From contig NZ_BJDR01000003.1 in assembly GCF_005405245.1 (NCBI RefSeq), forward strand, positions 1 to 64,000: a stretch of 64,000 bases of DNA, read 5' to 3'. This DNA comes from Enterococcus nangangensis. Lineage in GTDB: Bacteria; Bacillota; Bacilli; Lactobacillales; Enterococcaceae. A program made the translations under genes and the position numbers. A model generated the notes under the pieces. The model worked only from the letters and a program-made list of their open reading frames with translations. It was not told where the DNA came from and did no database searches. This document shows positions 55,535-64,000 of this stretch, in pieces; position 1 is the first letter of the stretch; each line of letters starts with the position of its first letter.

Positions 55535-57190
55535 TTATTCGTTATTCTTTTCAAACTCTTCGTGTGCTTTGTTCACCATATCGATATACTTCGTAGCACC
55601 TTTATCGTTCGCTTCTTTCACATAAGCATCCCATTCATCCAGTGGGCGTTGACCTACAATAAATTGTAAAGTAGATTGGTCGACAAAGTCTTTAACTGGA
55701 GTAGCGATTAAGTTAGCTTGTTCTTGTTCCAAGTCATCAAATGGTGCTGGTGGATCTAAAGCTAACTCTTTACGAGACTTCGCCATTTCATCTAACCAAG
55801 CTACTTCAGTTTCATCCATTGTTGAACGTACCAACTCCTTAGCACCACCATAAGAGTAGACACCACCAGAGAAGCCAAAATCTTTTTGTAAATCTTTTGT
55901 TCCTGCAGGATTCAAACCTTTAAAGTTAACGTCAGCAGCAAGCTTATAAGCGTCACCATCTTTAGTGTAGGTTGTACCTTCAACGCCCCATTTAGCAAAT
56001 TCTTGACCTTCATCAGAGTAGAACAACCAGTCAATAAATTGTAACGTTGCTTTAAAGTTCTTACTTTCAGCAAGTTTACTAGAGAACATAATCCCGTTTT
56101 CTAAGCGGTGTTCTGGAACATATGCTCCAGCAGGCCCTTCAGGAGTCAAGCCTTTGGAAACTGAGTACTTTCCTTCACCTAAAGTTGAATCCATTGAAGT
56201 TTGCATATTAATTAATTCTTGACCATTGGTAGAAATGACAAATGATTTACCTGTGTAGAATTTTTGTAAAGCAGTATCATCATCTTGGGTGAAGCTTTCA
56301 GGATCCATTAAACCTTCATTGATTAATTTGTTAAAGTACGTAACCATTTCCTTGTATTGTTCTGACGTTCCTGTATAAACGAATTGTTTTTTATCAGCAT
56401 CCCAAGTTTTCGCATCGTAACCCCAACCACCTTTGGTGCCAAAAGAAGCTGCCGCAACTTTCAGTAATGATTGACCAGTCCAACGATCAGAAAATGGATA
56501 AGAATCAGGGTATTTTTCCTTCAAAGTCTTCAATACAGTATAGAAATCATCCCAAGTTTCAGGAATATCTAAACCATTTTCTTCTAAAATATCAGTACGG
56601 TAAGCAAGCGTATAGTCTTGCCAAACAACTTCATGAAGACCAGGAAGCAAGTAATATTTACCGTTACTTTGTTTCAAAGTATCAATAGTATCTTGTAAAT
56701 CCCATTGTTCAACCTTAGCTTGATAGTTAGGCATGTATTCAACATAATCACTAATAGGTAAAATTGTACCAGAGGATACAAATGGCGTTTCTTGTCCAGG
56801 ATATGTTTTAGTAATAACATATGGAGCATCACCAGAGCTGATTAACAGAGAACGTTTTTGTTCGTAATCAGAGCGAGGAATAATCGTGGGATCAATTGTC
56901 ACATCAGTTTTTTCAGTAAGTGCCGTATTAAACAGCCAATCTTTTTGATAAGGATAGGCTTCATGATCACTGTACATTAAAGGTAAATCAATTGCTTCAG
57001 TTGCCTTAAAGGTGTCTCCCGCTTTAAAATCATCCATGGCTCCTGCAGAATGATCTTTATCAATTTCTACACCAGCCGCGCTATCTCCAGTGGCCTCTTT
57101 ATCCTTGCTATCGCCACCACTACCACAAGCACTTAAACCTAATACAGCTAACCCAATTGAAAATGCTACAAACAATTTTTTCTTGAACAT
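55535..57190 (-). CDS. Oligosaccharide-binding lipoprotein, LplA type (aldouronate uptake)
   Basis: A 551-residue lipoprotein with the lipobox LGLSACGSG. Features of the LplA/YtcQ group include IDLPLMYSDHEAYPYQKDW, DILEENGLDIPETWDDFYTVL and a C-terminal GQRPLDEWDAYVKEANDKG. It is third in the operon behind two permeases with an AAGGAGG ribosome site 14 nt after the previous stop. By analogy with aldouronate clusters of Paenibacillus it should bind methylglucuronoxylo-oligosaccharides; the substrate is inferred from the adjacent GH67. It is distinct from copies A and B at 21735-25178 but of the same broad group. Confidence 0.93.
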   Translation of the reverse strand: MFKKKLFVAFSIGLAVLGLSACGSGGDSKDKEATGDSAAGVEIDKDHSAGAMDDFKAGDTFKATEAIDLPLMYSDHEAYPYQKDWLFNTALTEKTDVTIDPTIIPRSDYEQKRSLLISSGDAPYVITKTYPGQETPFVSSGTILPISDYVEYMPNYQAKVEQWDLQDTIDTLKQSNGKYYLLPGLHEVVWQDYTLAYRTDILEENGLDIPETWDDFYTVLKTLKEKYPDSYPFSDRWTGQSLLKVAAASFGTKGGWGYDAKTWDADKKQFVYTGTSEQYKEMVTYFNKLINEGLMDPESFTQDDDTALQKFYTGKSFVISTNGQELINMQTSMDSTLGEGKYSVSKGLTPEGPAGAYVPEHRLENGIMFSSKLAESKNFKATLQFIDWLFYSDEGQEFAKWGVEGTTYTKDGDAYKLAADVNFKGLNPAGTKDLQKDFGFSGGVYSYGGAKELVRSTMDETEVAWLDEMAKSRKELALDPPAPFDDLEQEQANLIATPVKDFVDQSTLQFIVGQRPLDEWDAYVKEANDKGATKYIDMVNKAHEEFEKNNE

Positions 57191-57204
57191 TTTTCTTCCT
57201 CCTT

Positions 57205-58077
57205 TTATTGTTTAACAGACCCTAACATAATCCCACTGACAAAATATTTTTGTACGAAAGGATATACTGTCAGAATTGGTAAAACCGATAAAACCATGGT
57301 TACTGCTTTAATATTCGATCTAACCTGCTGTGCATTGTCTGAAGACATGCCCCCGGTAGACTGTGCCGTCGTCGCTCCTTTCACCATATTTCGTAGATAA
57401 ACGGTGACTGGGAAGAGCTCCCGCTTATCGAAGTACAAGAATGCACTAAACCAAGAATTCCAATAGGCTACGGCGTAAAATAAAATCATGGTGGCAATGA
57501 TTGGTTTACTTAGGGGTAAAACAATCTTTAGGAAAATACCATACGTACTCAAGCCATCAATCGCCGCTGCTTCTTCTAATGAATCTGGCAAGCTCTCGAA
57601 AAACGCTTTCATAATTAGCATGTTATAAACACTCAAGGCGCCAGGTACAACAACAGCCCAAATTTCGTTTAACCAACCTAAGGAACGAATTAAGACGTAG
57701 TTCGGAATCAACCCACCATTGAAGAACATGGTGAATACTGCAAAAGTAATAAAGAATTTTTGCCCCATTAAATGTTTTTTAGACAAAACATACGCAAACA
57801 TCGTGGTTAAGACCATGGAAATTGCTGTTCCTAAAACCGTGTACAGCACTGTATTCTTATAGTTAATCCAAAACATTTTATCCGCAGCAACAATTTTATA
57901 CGTGTTGATGTTAAAGCCACGTGGAATTAATGAAACTTTCCCAGCATTGATATACCCTTCGCTACTGAAGGACTGTGCTACGACGTTTAAAAAAGGAAAC
58001 AGTGTTACAAAGACAATAACGACTAAGATAATCGTGTTAAAAACTGTAAATATCCGATATCCTTTAGATTTTTCCAT
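57205..58077 (-). CDS. ABC transporter permease, YtcP/MalG type
   Basis: A 290-residue permease with six membrane segments and the EAA loop SLEEAAAIDGLSTYGIFLKIVLPLSKP. The final MLGSVKQ is typical of YtcP-like proteins. It starts 12 nt after the LplB-like stop with an AGGAGG box. It forms the pore with the LplB-like protein and works with the binding protein at 55535; it could also serve the orphan binding proteins A and B. Confidence 0.94.
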   Translation of the reverse strand: MEKSKGYRIFTVFNTIILVVIVFVTLFPFLNVVAQSFSSEGYINAGKVSLIPRGFNINTYKIVAADKMFWINYKNTVLYTVLGTAISMVLTTMFAYVLSKKHLMGQKFFITFAVFTMFFNGGLIPNYVLIRSLGWLNEIWAVVVPGALSVYNMLIMKAFFESLPDSLEEAAAIDGLSTYGIFLKIVLPLSKPIIATMILFYAVAYWNSWFSAFLYFDKRELFPVTVYLRNMVKGATTAQSTGGMSSDNAQQVRSNIKAVTMVLSVLPILTVYPFVQKYFVSGIMLGSVKQ

Positions 58078-58089
58078 TTTTTGCTCCTC

Positions 58090-59046
58090 CTACCACAAAC
58101 TCGTATTGGTTATTTTTCTAGAAATAAAGTTCGAGGATAGTACTAAAACTAAGCCAATAATGGATTCAAACAACCCGATTGCAGTGGCATAACTAAAGTT
58201 ACTGGATCCTAACCCAATTCGATACAAATAGGTAGAAATAACATCACCTGTGGCGTAAGTTAATGGATTATACAAGAGCAAGATTTTTTCAAAACCTACA
58301 GCCATAAAACTACCAACGTTCAGGATTAACAAGGTTACTACCGTTGGCAAGATTCCTGGCAGAGTAACGTGAATCGTTTGTTTCCAACGATTGGCGCCAT
58401 CCATCTTAGCGGCTTCATAAAGAGTCTCATCAATATTCGTTAATGCTGCTAAATATAAAATTGCTCCCCAACCAGTTGTTTGCCAGACTTGTGAGATGAC
58501 ATAAACAGGACGGAACCATTTTGCATTTTGCATAAAGTCAATCGTATTTCCAGTAAAGAAATGAATAATATTATTAATTACTCCATTGGTAGCTGTCAAT
58601 TGTAGAATCATTCCAGCAATGATTACCATGGATAAAAAGTATGGTAAATATGAAGCGGTTTGTACAAATTTTTTAAAACGTTTAGATTTAACTTCATTTA
58701 GTAGTAAGGCGAAAATAATTGGTAGCGGGAAGGTAAAGAGTAGGCTTAAACCGCCTAAGATAATTGTGTTTCTGAAGACGCCCCAAAACGCTGCATCACT
58801 TATGAACATTTTAAAATAGTAAAGACCCACCCATTGCTCACCAAACATATTTCCTCCGGGAACAAAACGTCTAAACGCAATAACATTTCCTATCATTGGT
58901 CCATATTTGAAGATGAGTAAAAAAATGACCGGCAAAATCAGCATCGTATATAATTGCCAATCTCTTTTTAGCCGTTTCCAAACGTTACGTTTCTTTTTGA
59001 CTCTTTTTTTCTTTTTTTGTACCGCGGAAGTAGAAACCTCTTCCAT
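58090..59046 (-). CDS. ABC transporter permease, LplB/MalF type
   Basis: A 318-residue permease whose N-terminal 25 residues are strongly basic (KKKKRVKKKRNVWKRLKRDW). Six membrane segments follow, with the EAA motif LYEAAKMDGANRWKQTIHVTLPGI. It is the first gene of the long xylan operon. A GGGGGAG ribosome site precedes ATG 59046. The promoter region carries candidate XylR and CcpA sites. Confidence 0.94.
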   Translation of the reverse strand: MEEVSTSAVQKKKKRVKKKRNVWKRLKRDWQLYTMLILPVIFLLIFKYGPMIGNVIAFRRFVPGGNMFGEQWVGLYYFKMFISDAAFWGVFRNTIILGGLSLLFTFPLPIIFALLLNEVKSKRFKKFVQTASYLPYFLSMVIIAGMILQLTATNGVINNIIHFFTGNTIDFMQNAKWFRPVYVISQVWQTTGWGAILYLAALTNIDETLYEAAKMDGANRWKQTIHVTLPGILPTVVTLLILNVGSFMAVGFEKILLLYNPLTYATGDVISTYLYRIGLGSSNFSYATAIGLFESIIGLVLVLSSNFISRKITNTSLW

Positions 59047-59075
59047 AAAGCTCTCCCCCTTTTTCGAGTTCGTAT

Positions 59076-59141
59076 GTTCACTAAACTAACCTATGAATGT
59101 AGTATAACGCTTACATCTAACTTATGCAAGCGCTTTTTAAA
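59076..59141 (-). promoter_or_regulatory. Xylan operon promoter with two cre-like sites and a XylR-like operator
   Basis: On minus, TTGCAT (59129-59124) and TATACT (59106-59101) are 17 bp apart. Cre-like TGTAAGCGTTATAC overlaps the -10 (59115-59102). A second, AAAAGCGCTTGCA, overlaps the -35 (about 59137-59125). GGTTAGTTTAGTGAACA (59092-59076) lies just after the start point and matches the sequence at the xylR promoter. Confidence 0.7.
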
Positions 59142-59149
59142 AGTTTTTT

Positions 59150-59196
59150 TCAAAGAAAAAGGCTTTCCCCTTACGCTTGAGGAAATACCTTTTCCT
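59150..59196 (-). terminator. Terminator of the GH3 gene
   Basis: A stem AAAAGG-TATTTCC/GGGAAAGCCTTTT (59181-59195 with 59157-59170) is followed on minus by CTTTTTCTTTG. Confidence 0.78.
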
Positions 59197-59204
59197 ATTA
59201 ATTC

Positions 59205-61310
59205 TTAATCTACCGCAACGCTTAAGTGTTCTACTTCAAGGCCGTCAAAGTTAGGCTGACCAAAGCCCAGTGCAAATTCATACGTTTCGCCGTCAAAGCG
59301 CCATTGTCCTTGTTCGTCCACAATGCGACAATTTTCCTTGGCAACAGCTATTTGCATTTCTACTGTCTCATTTTGTGGTAGAACTACTCGTTTAAAGGCA
59401 ACTAGCTTATGATTCTTAGGTGCATATACACTGCCTTGAATTTTTAGATAAACTTGTAAAACTTCTTCCAAGTCAAAGCTGCTGGTGTTCTTCACCGTTC
59501 CAGTAAACACATAACGATTTTCTTCTTCCTTCATGGCGAATTCAGATAGCTCTGCTTTGCCATACGTCAGGCCAGAACCAAAAGGATATAAGACTTCCGC
59601 TTGCGTGTTTTGATAAGTCCGTTCGGCCATGGCGTAATCATTAAAGGCTGGCAACTGATTGCTATCCTGATAAACGGTTACCGGCAACTTCCCGCTAGGA
59701 CTTACTTTACCAAATAAAATATTAGCCAAAGCCCGACCGCCAAAGCTTCCTGGATACCAGGCCTGAATAATCCCTTTGACGTTAGGATGACTTTCTAAGC
59801 CAGAAAGCGTTAAAGCGCTCCCTGCCGCAATTACTACAACAACTGGTTTCCCTACTGCTAAAACTTTTTCTAGCAATTGTTGTTGACGGAAAGGTAAAGC
59901 TAAATCGTTTTTATCGCCAGAACCATAGACGTTCCCCGCATCCCCTTGTTCGCCTTCAATGGTAGGATCTAAGCCTAAACAAAGCACCGCTACATCGCTA
60001 TGTTCAACAGCAATTAAAGCTTCGGATTCCCGTTCGTCTTTACGAGAAAGACCTGATTCTGCGTGATCCTTAAACAAATGTGATCCTAAGGCGTAAAAAG
60101 TGCGCCCCTCTACGCTGGCCACTTCATCGCGAATACCATCGTAAAATGTAACGTACTCACTAGCTGTGCCAAAGTAATTCCCTTGTAACGCTTGAATGCT
60201 CCGCGCATTGGGACCAATTACCGCCACTTTCATACCAGGCTTCTTAGTTAAAGGTAAAAAGTTCTCTTGATTCTTTAAAAGCACCATACTTTTTTCAGCA
60301 GCTAATAACGATAGGGCGTGATGCTCTTTTGCGTCATTCACTTCATAAGGAATTTCGTCAAATTCACAGTCATCCGCAAACATTCCTAAACGGACGCGAG
60401 TTGTATAAAGAGCCACCACCGATTCGGTAATTTCATCTTCGGTAATTAAATGCCGACTCAAAGCATCATTTAAAGCATCAGAAATATTACCGGCACACAA
60501 GTTGCAGCCAATCTTCATCGCTAAAGCCATGGTTTCGGCGGCATCACTTGTATAGTGATGATGTAAATGGACATCTTCTAATGCACCATAATCGGAAACA
60601 ACATGGCCTTCAAAACCCCATTCATCCCGCAAGTAATCGTTTAAAAGATGATTATGAACACAGGCTGGCGTACCATTAATCGCATTATAAGCTCCCATCA
60701 CACTTTCCACGTCGGCTTCTTCTACACACGCTTTAAAGGCTGGTAAATAAAATTCATTTAAATCTTTTTCATTTACTTTTGCATCAAAAGAATGACGATC
60801 AGCTTCTGGTCCTGAATGGACTGCAAAGTGTTTCGCACAGGCTGCTAAACGTAAATATTTGCCATCGCCTTGTAGCCCTTTAATAAAAGCCACCCCGAGA
60901 CGGGCGGTTAAATAAGGATCTTCCCCGTAAGTTTCTTGTCCTCTTCCCCAGCGTGGATCACGAAATAAATTCACATTAGGCGACCAAAAAGTTAATCCTT
61001 TATAAATATCGTTGTCTCCCATAGCGTGATACTGATTATACTTCGCCCGTCCTTCCAGAGAAATAACTTTAGCAATTTCTGCCATTAATTCTTCATCGAA
61101 AATTGCCGCTAAGCCGATTGCTTGGGGAAAGACAGTGGCCACACCCGCACGGGCGACACCGTGTAGCCCTTCATTCCAATAATTATAGTCGGTAATCTTT
61201 AGGCGAGAAATAGCTGGTGCACGAAAATTTATTTGACCAATTTTTTCTGCCAAGGTCATTTGTTTAACAATGCTTATAGCTGTTTCACGAGCTTCTTTAT
61301 GAGAAATCAT
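59205..61310 (-). CDS. GH3 beta-xylosidase/beta-glucosidase
   Basis: A 701-residue two-domain GH3 enzyme with no signal peptide. DYNYWNEGLHGVAR near the start, KHF (160-162) and the nucleophile Asp240 in VVSDYGALED are typical of GH3 enzymes that include xylan 1,4-beta-xylosidases. The alpha/beta sandwich follows (about 355-560, with IEGEQGDAGNVYGSGDKNDL). A FnIII-like C-terminal domain begins at about 590. It is divergent from xylR with a 72-bp shared region, so it is probably part of the XylR regulon. It has its own terminator. Confidence 0.94.
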   Translation of the reverse strand: MISHKEARETAISIVKQMTLAEKIGQINFRAPAISRLKITDYNYWNEGLHGVARAGVATVFPQAIGLAAIFDEELMAEIAKVISLEGRAKYNQYHAMGDNDIYKGLTFWSPNVNLFRDPRWGRGQETYGEDPYLTARLGVAFIKGLQGDGKYLRLAACAKHFAVHSGPEADRHSFDAKVNEKDLNEFYLPAFKACVEEADVESVMGAYNAINGTPACVHNHLLNDYLRDEWGFEGHVVSDYGALEDVHLHHHYTSDAAETMALAMKIGCNLCAGNISDALNDALSRHLITEDEITESVVALYTTRVRLGMFADDCEFDEIPYEVNDAKEHHALSLLAAEKSMVLLKNQENFLPLTKKPGMKVAVIGPNARSIQALQGNYFGTASEYVTFYDGIRDEVASVEGRTFYALGSHLFKDHAESGLSRKDERESEALIAVEHSDVAVLCLGLDPTIEGEQGDAGNVYGSGDKNDLALPFRQQQLLEKVLAVGKPVVVVIAAGSALTLSGLESHPNVKGIIQAWYPGSFGGRALANILFGKVSPSGKLPVTVYQDSNQLPAFNDYAMAERTYQNTQAEVLYPFGSGLTYGKAELSEFAMKEEENRYVFTGTVKNTSSFDLEEVLQVYLKIQGSVYAPKNHKLVAFKRVVLPQNETVEMQIAVAKENCRIVDEQGQWRFDGETYEFALGFGQPNFDGLEVEHLSVAVD

Positions 61311-61331
61311 AGAATCCTCCTTAAAAATGAA

Positions 61332-61364
61332 TTGTATTTTTATAATTTGTACGCTAAACTAACC
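61332..61364. promoter_or_regulatory. xylR promoter overlapped by a XylR-like operator, facing GH3
   Basis: On plus TTGTAT (61332-61337) and TAAACT (61355-61360) are 17 bp apart. On minus GGTTAGTTTAGCGTACA (61363-61347) overlaps the -10 and is 15/17 identical to the element in the xylan operon promoter. TACAAT on minus (61337-61332 region) may serve GH3. Confidence 0.6.
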
Positions 61365-61382
61365 CTAAGAAAGGAGCGCGTC

Positions 61383-62543
61383 ATGATACTTAGTAAATAT
61401 ATAATCCGCGAGCGGAATGAAGCTACGGTGTTAAAAGAAATTGTGGATCACGAAGGTATCTCGCGGGCCCAAATTGCCCAAAAGACACGTTTGAACAAAG
61501 CTTCTGTTTCCAGTATTACTTCAACTTTAATCGAAAACCACCTGATCTTTGAAACCGGCATTGGCGACGCTAGCTCAGTGGGTGGGCGTAAACCAATTTT
61601 GTTAGAATTTAATGGTGAGGCCGGCCTCGTGATGGCTCTAGATATTGGCTACAATTATATTACCGCCATTTTAACTTTCTTAGACGGCAAGAAAATTTCT
61701 TCGGTTTCTTACGAAAACCTTTTTATTCAAAAGACCAACATCTTGGAACACATTGATAAAATTATCCGTCAATTTGAACTGGATATGCCGGAAACCCCTC
61801 ATGGAGTGATTGGTTTGTCCTTAGCCATCCACGGTATTGTTTCTGAAAATAAAATTCTCTTCACACCTTACTATGACTTAGATCAAATGGATTTAGCCCA
61901 CGAGTTAGAGGAGCGTTACGATTACCCCGTCTTGTTGGAAAATGAAGCCAACCTAACGGCGCTTGCCGAATACTGTTTCGCTAAAGAATACCACAGCGTT
62001 GTCGCCATCAGTGTCCACTCTGGTATTGGGGCAGGCATCGTGATTGATGGCAAACTTTTGACGGGTAAAAATGGGCAGGCTGGTGAAATTGGTCATTCGA
62101 TTTTGGTGCCCCATGGCAAACACTGTCCTTGTGGTAACAACGGTTGTCTCGAGCAATACGCTTCTAACAAAGTGCTCTTTGAACGTTACGCAACGGAGCG
62201 CAAGTTGGCTTTTGCCAATTCCCATATTTTGACGGAAGCTTTAAAGCACCACGATGAAGTGGCCGAAAAACTCGTCATGGAAAATATGTCTCTAATGGCT
62301 ATTTGTGTCAATAACGTCGCCATTATGTTCAATCCCGAAGCCATTTTTATTAATAGCTCTGTCTATCGCAAAAACTCCCGTTTAGTTGAAGAGTTACACG
62401 ACAAGCTCAATAGTTTCCTATTAAAAGATATTGAGTTGCGTACTGGAACTTTTCACGACCTAGCCACTCTTTACGGTGGCGTGGCTAACTTAGCCATGAA
62501 TTTTTTAAACATCCAAGAGTTACATTTGCGTCATCCGCTATAA
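61383..62543 (+). CDS. xylR: ROK-family xylose-responsive repressor
   Basis: A 386-residue repressor. An N-terminal winged helix (GISRAQIAQKTRLNKASVSS) precedes a ROK sugar-binding domain (ALDIGYNYITAILTF; GLSLAIHGIVS; ENEANLTALAEY; GIGAGIVIDGKL). The zinc-binding motif CPCGNNGCLEQY is intact at about residue 246. ATG 61383 has AAGGAGCG upstream; the frame extends further into the GH3 gene without a ribosome site. Neighbouring xylulokinase and xylosidase genes and the shared operator-like motif support xylose as the inducer. Confidence 0.93.
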   Translation: MILSKYIIRERNEATVLKEIVDHEGISRAQIAQKTRLNKASVSSITSTLIENHLIFETGIGDASSVGGRKPILLEFNGEAGLVMALDIGYNYITAILTFLDGKKISSVSYENLFIQKTNILEHIDKIIRQFELDMPETPHGVIGLSLAIHGIVSENKILFTPYYDLDQMDLAHELEERYDYPVLLENEANLTALAEYCFAKEYHSVVAISVHSGIGAGIVIDGKLLTGKNGQAGEIGHSILVPHGKHCPCGNNGCLEQYASNKVLFERYATERKLAFANSHILTEALKHHDEVAEKLVMENMSLMAICVNNVAIMFNPEAIFINSSVYRKNSRLVEELHDKLNSFLLKDIELRTGTFHDLATLYGGVANLAMNFLNIQELHLRHPL

Positions 62544-62549
62544 TAATAC

Positions 62550-62587
62550 GAGAAACTGCGTCGAAAATGACGCAGTTCTTTTTTTAT
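62550..62587 (+). terminator. Terminator of xylR
   Basis: A perfect 9-bp stem AACTGCGTC/GACGCAGTT (62554-62562 with 62569-62577) is followed by a T-tract. It overlaps the end of the converging xylulokinase gene. Confidence 0.9.
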
Positions 62588-64000
62588 TTTTCTAATTTCA
62601 AAAGCGCATGACTGAGTTCTTTTGTTGCCCCGTAAACTTTTTGGTATAGCCCATAGTAATCTTGATAACGTTTGACGTTTTCGGAAATTGGTTGATACGT
62701 TTTCCCGTAGGACACAAAAGTCGCGACACAAGCTTGTGGCGTTGCAAACCACCCTAAGCCTAACGCCGCTAGCATGGCCGCACCTAAGCCAGGACCTTGC
62801 TCCACTTGCAAGGTAACAATTTCACAATCAAAGATATCAGCTTGCATTTGCAGCCAGGTTGGATTTTTAGCGCCGCCACCGACAGAAACAACTTGGTTAA
62901 ATTTTTTGCCGGCTTGCGTCATTAAGTTTTGCGCGTCTTTTAAAGAATAAGTAATCCCTTCTAAAACAGCACGATTAAAATGGGCCCGCGTATGCCGTGC
63001 ATCCACGCCAATAAAACTAGCACGAATTTGACTGTCAATATGGGGCGTTCTTTCTCCCATAATGTATGGCGTAAAGAGCAAGCCTAGTGAGCCCACCGGT
63101 ATTTCTGCCACTCCAGCTAAAAATTCATCAAAACTTTCCGTTGGGGCCATGGTTTGTTTAAACCAAGTCAAACTTTGGCCGGCAGCTAAAGTTACTCCCA
63201 TAGAGTAATAGCTTTTCGGAAGGACATGATTAAAATAATGAAGTTTGCCCCCGTAATTTTGTTCTTTTTCTCCTTCGTAAGCTAAAAAGACGCCTGATGT
63301 GCCGATACTTGCTAAACCGATATTCTCCGAGACAATCCCAGCGCCTAGAGCCGCACAGGCATTATCCGCACCCCCGGCAAAAACTTTGACAGTATTCGCA
63401 ATTCCTAATTCTTGCGCTAGTTCTTCCCGTACTGTACCGATAAATCCTTGCGACTCCACTAATGGTGGAAAAAGCTCAGCTGGTAAATTGAAAAGTTCTG
63501 CTAGTTCTAAATCCCACTTGCGTTTTGTGACATCTAATAATAAAGTTCCGGCCGCATCGGAATATTCCATCTGCAAGTTGCCCGTGAACCAATAGCCTAA
63601 ATAATCTTTCGGCAAGACAAAAGTCTGGGCTTTAGCAAAGTTTTCCGGTTCATTTTCTTGTACCCATAATAATTTAGGCAAAGTAAAACCTTCTAAAGCA
63701 ATATTTTTCGTTTCTGCTAAAACTTTCTCGCCGGCTTTTTTCATAATTTCTTGGCATTGTTTTGTCGTGCGGACATCGTTCCATAAAATTGCCGGCCGAA
63801 TCACTTCTTGATCTGCATCCAATAAAACTAAGCTGTGCATTTGACCGGAAAAACTAATCCCGGCTAAATTTTCTTGAAGATCCGCCACTTTTTTTCCTAA
63901 ATCACGTAAAACACTGCGGGCACCTGCCAGCCAATCATGAGGGTCTTGCTCACTAAAACCTGGTTGTGGTGTACTTAAGGGATAATCTTTCGTGGCTGTG
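62584..64000 (-). CDS. xylB: Xylulokinase, 5' end outside the window
   Basis: A FGGY-family kinase phosphorylating D-xylulose to xylulose 5-phosphate. At least 471 residues lie in the window; the reading frame stays open through the right edge (translated there TKDYPLSTPQPGFSEQDP, near the normal N-terminus), so only about 30 residues are missing. Signatures are GISFSGQMHSLVLLD, ILWNDVRTTKQC, GGADNACAALGAG and SVGGGAKNPTWLQMQADIF. It converges on xylR. It feeds xylose carbon to the phosphoketolase at 38693. Its promoter is outside the window. Confidence 0.97.
   Translation of the reverse strand, partial: TATKDYPLSTPQPGFSEQDPHDWLAGARSVLRDLGKKVADLQENLAGISFSGQMHSLVLLDADQEVIRPAILWNDVRTTKQCQEIMKKAGEKVLAETKNIALEGFTLPKLLWVQENEPENFAKAQTFVLPKDYLGYWFTGNLQMEYSDAAGTLLLDVTKRKWDLELAELFNLPAELFPPLVESQGFIGTVREELAQELGIANTVKVFAGGADNACAALGAGIVSENIGLASIGTSGVFLAYEGEKEQNYGGKLHYFNHVLPKSYYSMGVTLAAGQSLTWFKQTMAPTESFDEFLAGVAEIPVGSLGLLFTPYIMGERTPHIDSQIRASFIGVDARHTRAHFNRAVLEGITYSLKDAQNLMTQAGKKFNQVVSVGGGAKNPTWLQMQADIFDCEIVTLQVEQGPGLGAAMLAALGLGWFATPQACVATFVSYGKTYQPISENVKRYQDYYGLYQKVYGATKELSHALLKLEK

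Noticed and set aside
62531-62752. A 73-codon minus-strand frame over the xylR-xylB junction
   Set aside because: Overlaps xylulokinase in another frame and spans a terminator. No coding evidence.
1-64000. tRNA or rRNA genes, prophage, transposases, integration sites
   Set aside because: None was recognised by eye on either strand. Short RNA genes could still be missed without a covariance search.

Overview
The window looks like chromosome from a low-GC Gram-positive of the order Lactobacillales, most likely an enterococcus or close relative. The evidence is strong AGGAGG-type ribosome binding sites, a Leu T-box before leuS, a GH73-LysM autolysin of the enterococcal type, a HAAS (DUF1700) plus DUF4097 pair, a xylulose-5-phosphate phosphoketolase, CcpA-type cre sites and a ROK-type XylR. 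The species cannot be fixed from sequence alone. I saw no rRNA, tRNA, CRISPR array, prophage or insertion sequence.

Region 1 (1-14.1 kb) is mostly housekeeping. It holds a PadR/membrane-protein pair with visible operators, an oxidoreductase gene broken in the middle, a DJ-1/PfpI protein, a DUF1801 protein, leuS with its T-box, a four-LysM autolysin, a putative envelope-stress pair (HAAS and DUF4097), a PAP2 phosphatase, the ytqA/ytqB tRNA-modification pair and a ThrE-type exporter.

Region 2 (14.1-38.7 kb) is a pectin/hemicellulose block. It has a GH42 beta-galactosidase with a divergent AraC regulator. An operon follows with an esterase-GH42 fusion, a GH105 unsaturated-uronyl hydrolase and a mutarotase-like protein. 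Next come two tandem solute-binding-protein genes with no permeases beside them but with near-identical leaders. Then GH28 plus GH115 with a divergent AraC regulator, a CUT1 ABC transporter, and a divergent YesL-YesM-YesN sensing operon.

Region 3 (38.7-64 kb) is a xylan/aldouronate utilisation locus. A promoter carrying two cre-like sites and a candidate XylR operator drives a minus-strand run of about 18 kb: two permeases, a binding protein, YesL, an SGNH esterase, GH67, GH43, an aquaporin-like channel, GH2, a GH105-like enzyme, GH8 and GH43. It leads towards the phosphoketolase gene xfp. A divergent pair (GH3 and xylR) and a partial xylulokinase gene close the window.

No glycosidase in the window has a visible signal peptide and no extracellular xylanase or pectinase is present. 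The cell therefore appears to import oligosaccharides released by others, bind them with lipoproteins, and trim them inside: GH67/GH115 remove glucuronic acid, GH8/GH43/GH3 release xylose and arabinose, and esterases remove acetyl groups. Xylose then enters the phosphoketolase pathway through xylulokinase. No transporter ATPase is encoded here, so a shared MsmX-type ATPase elsewhere is presumably used.
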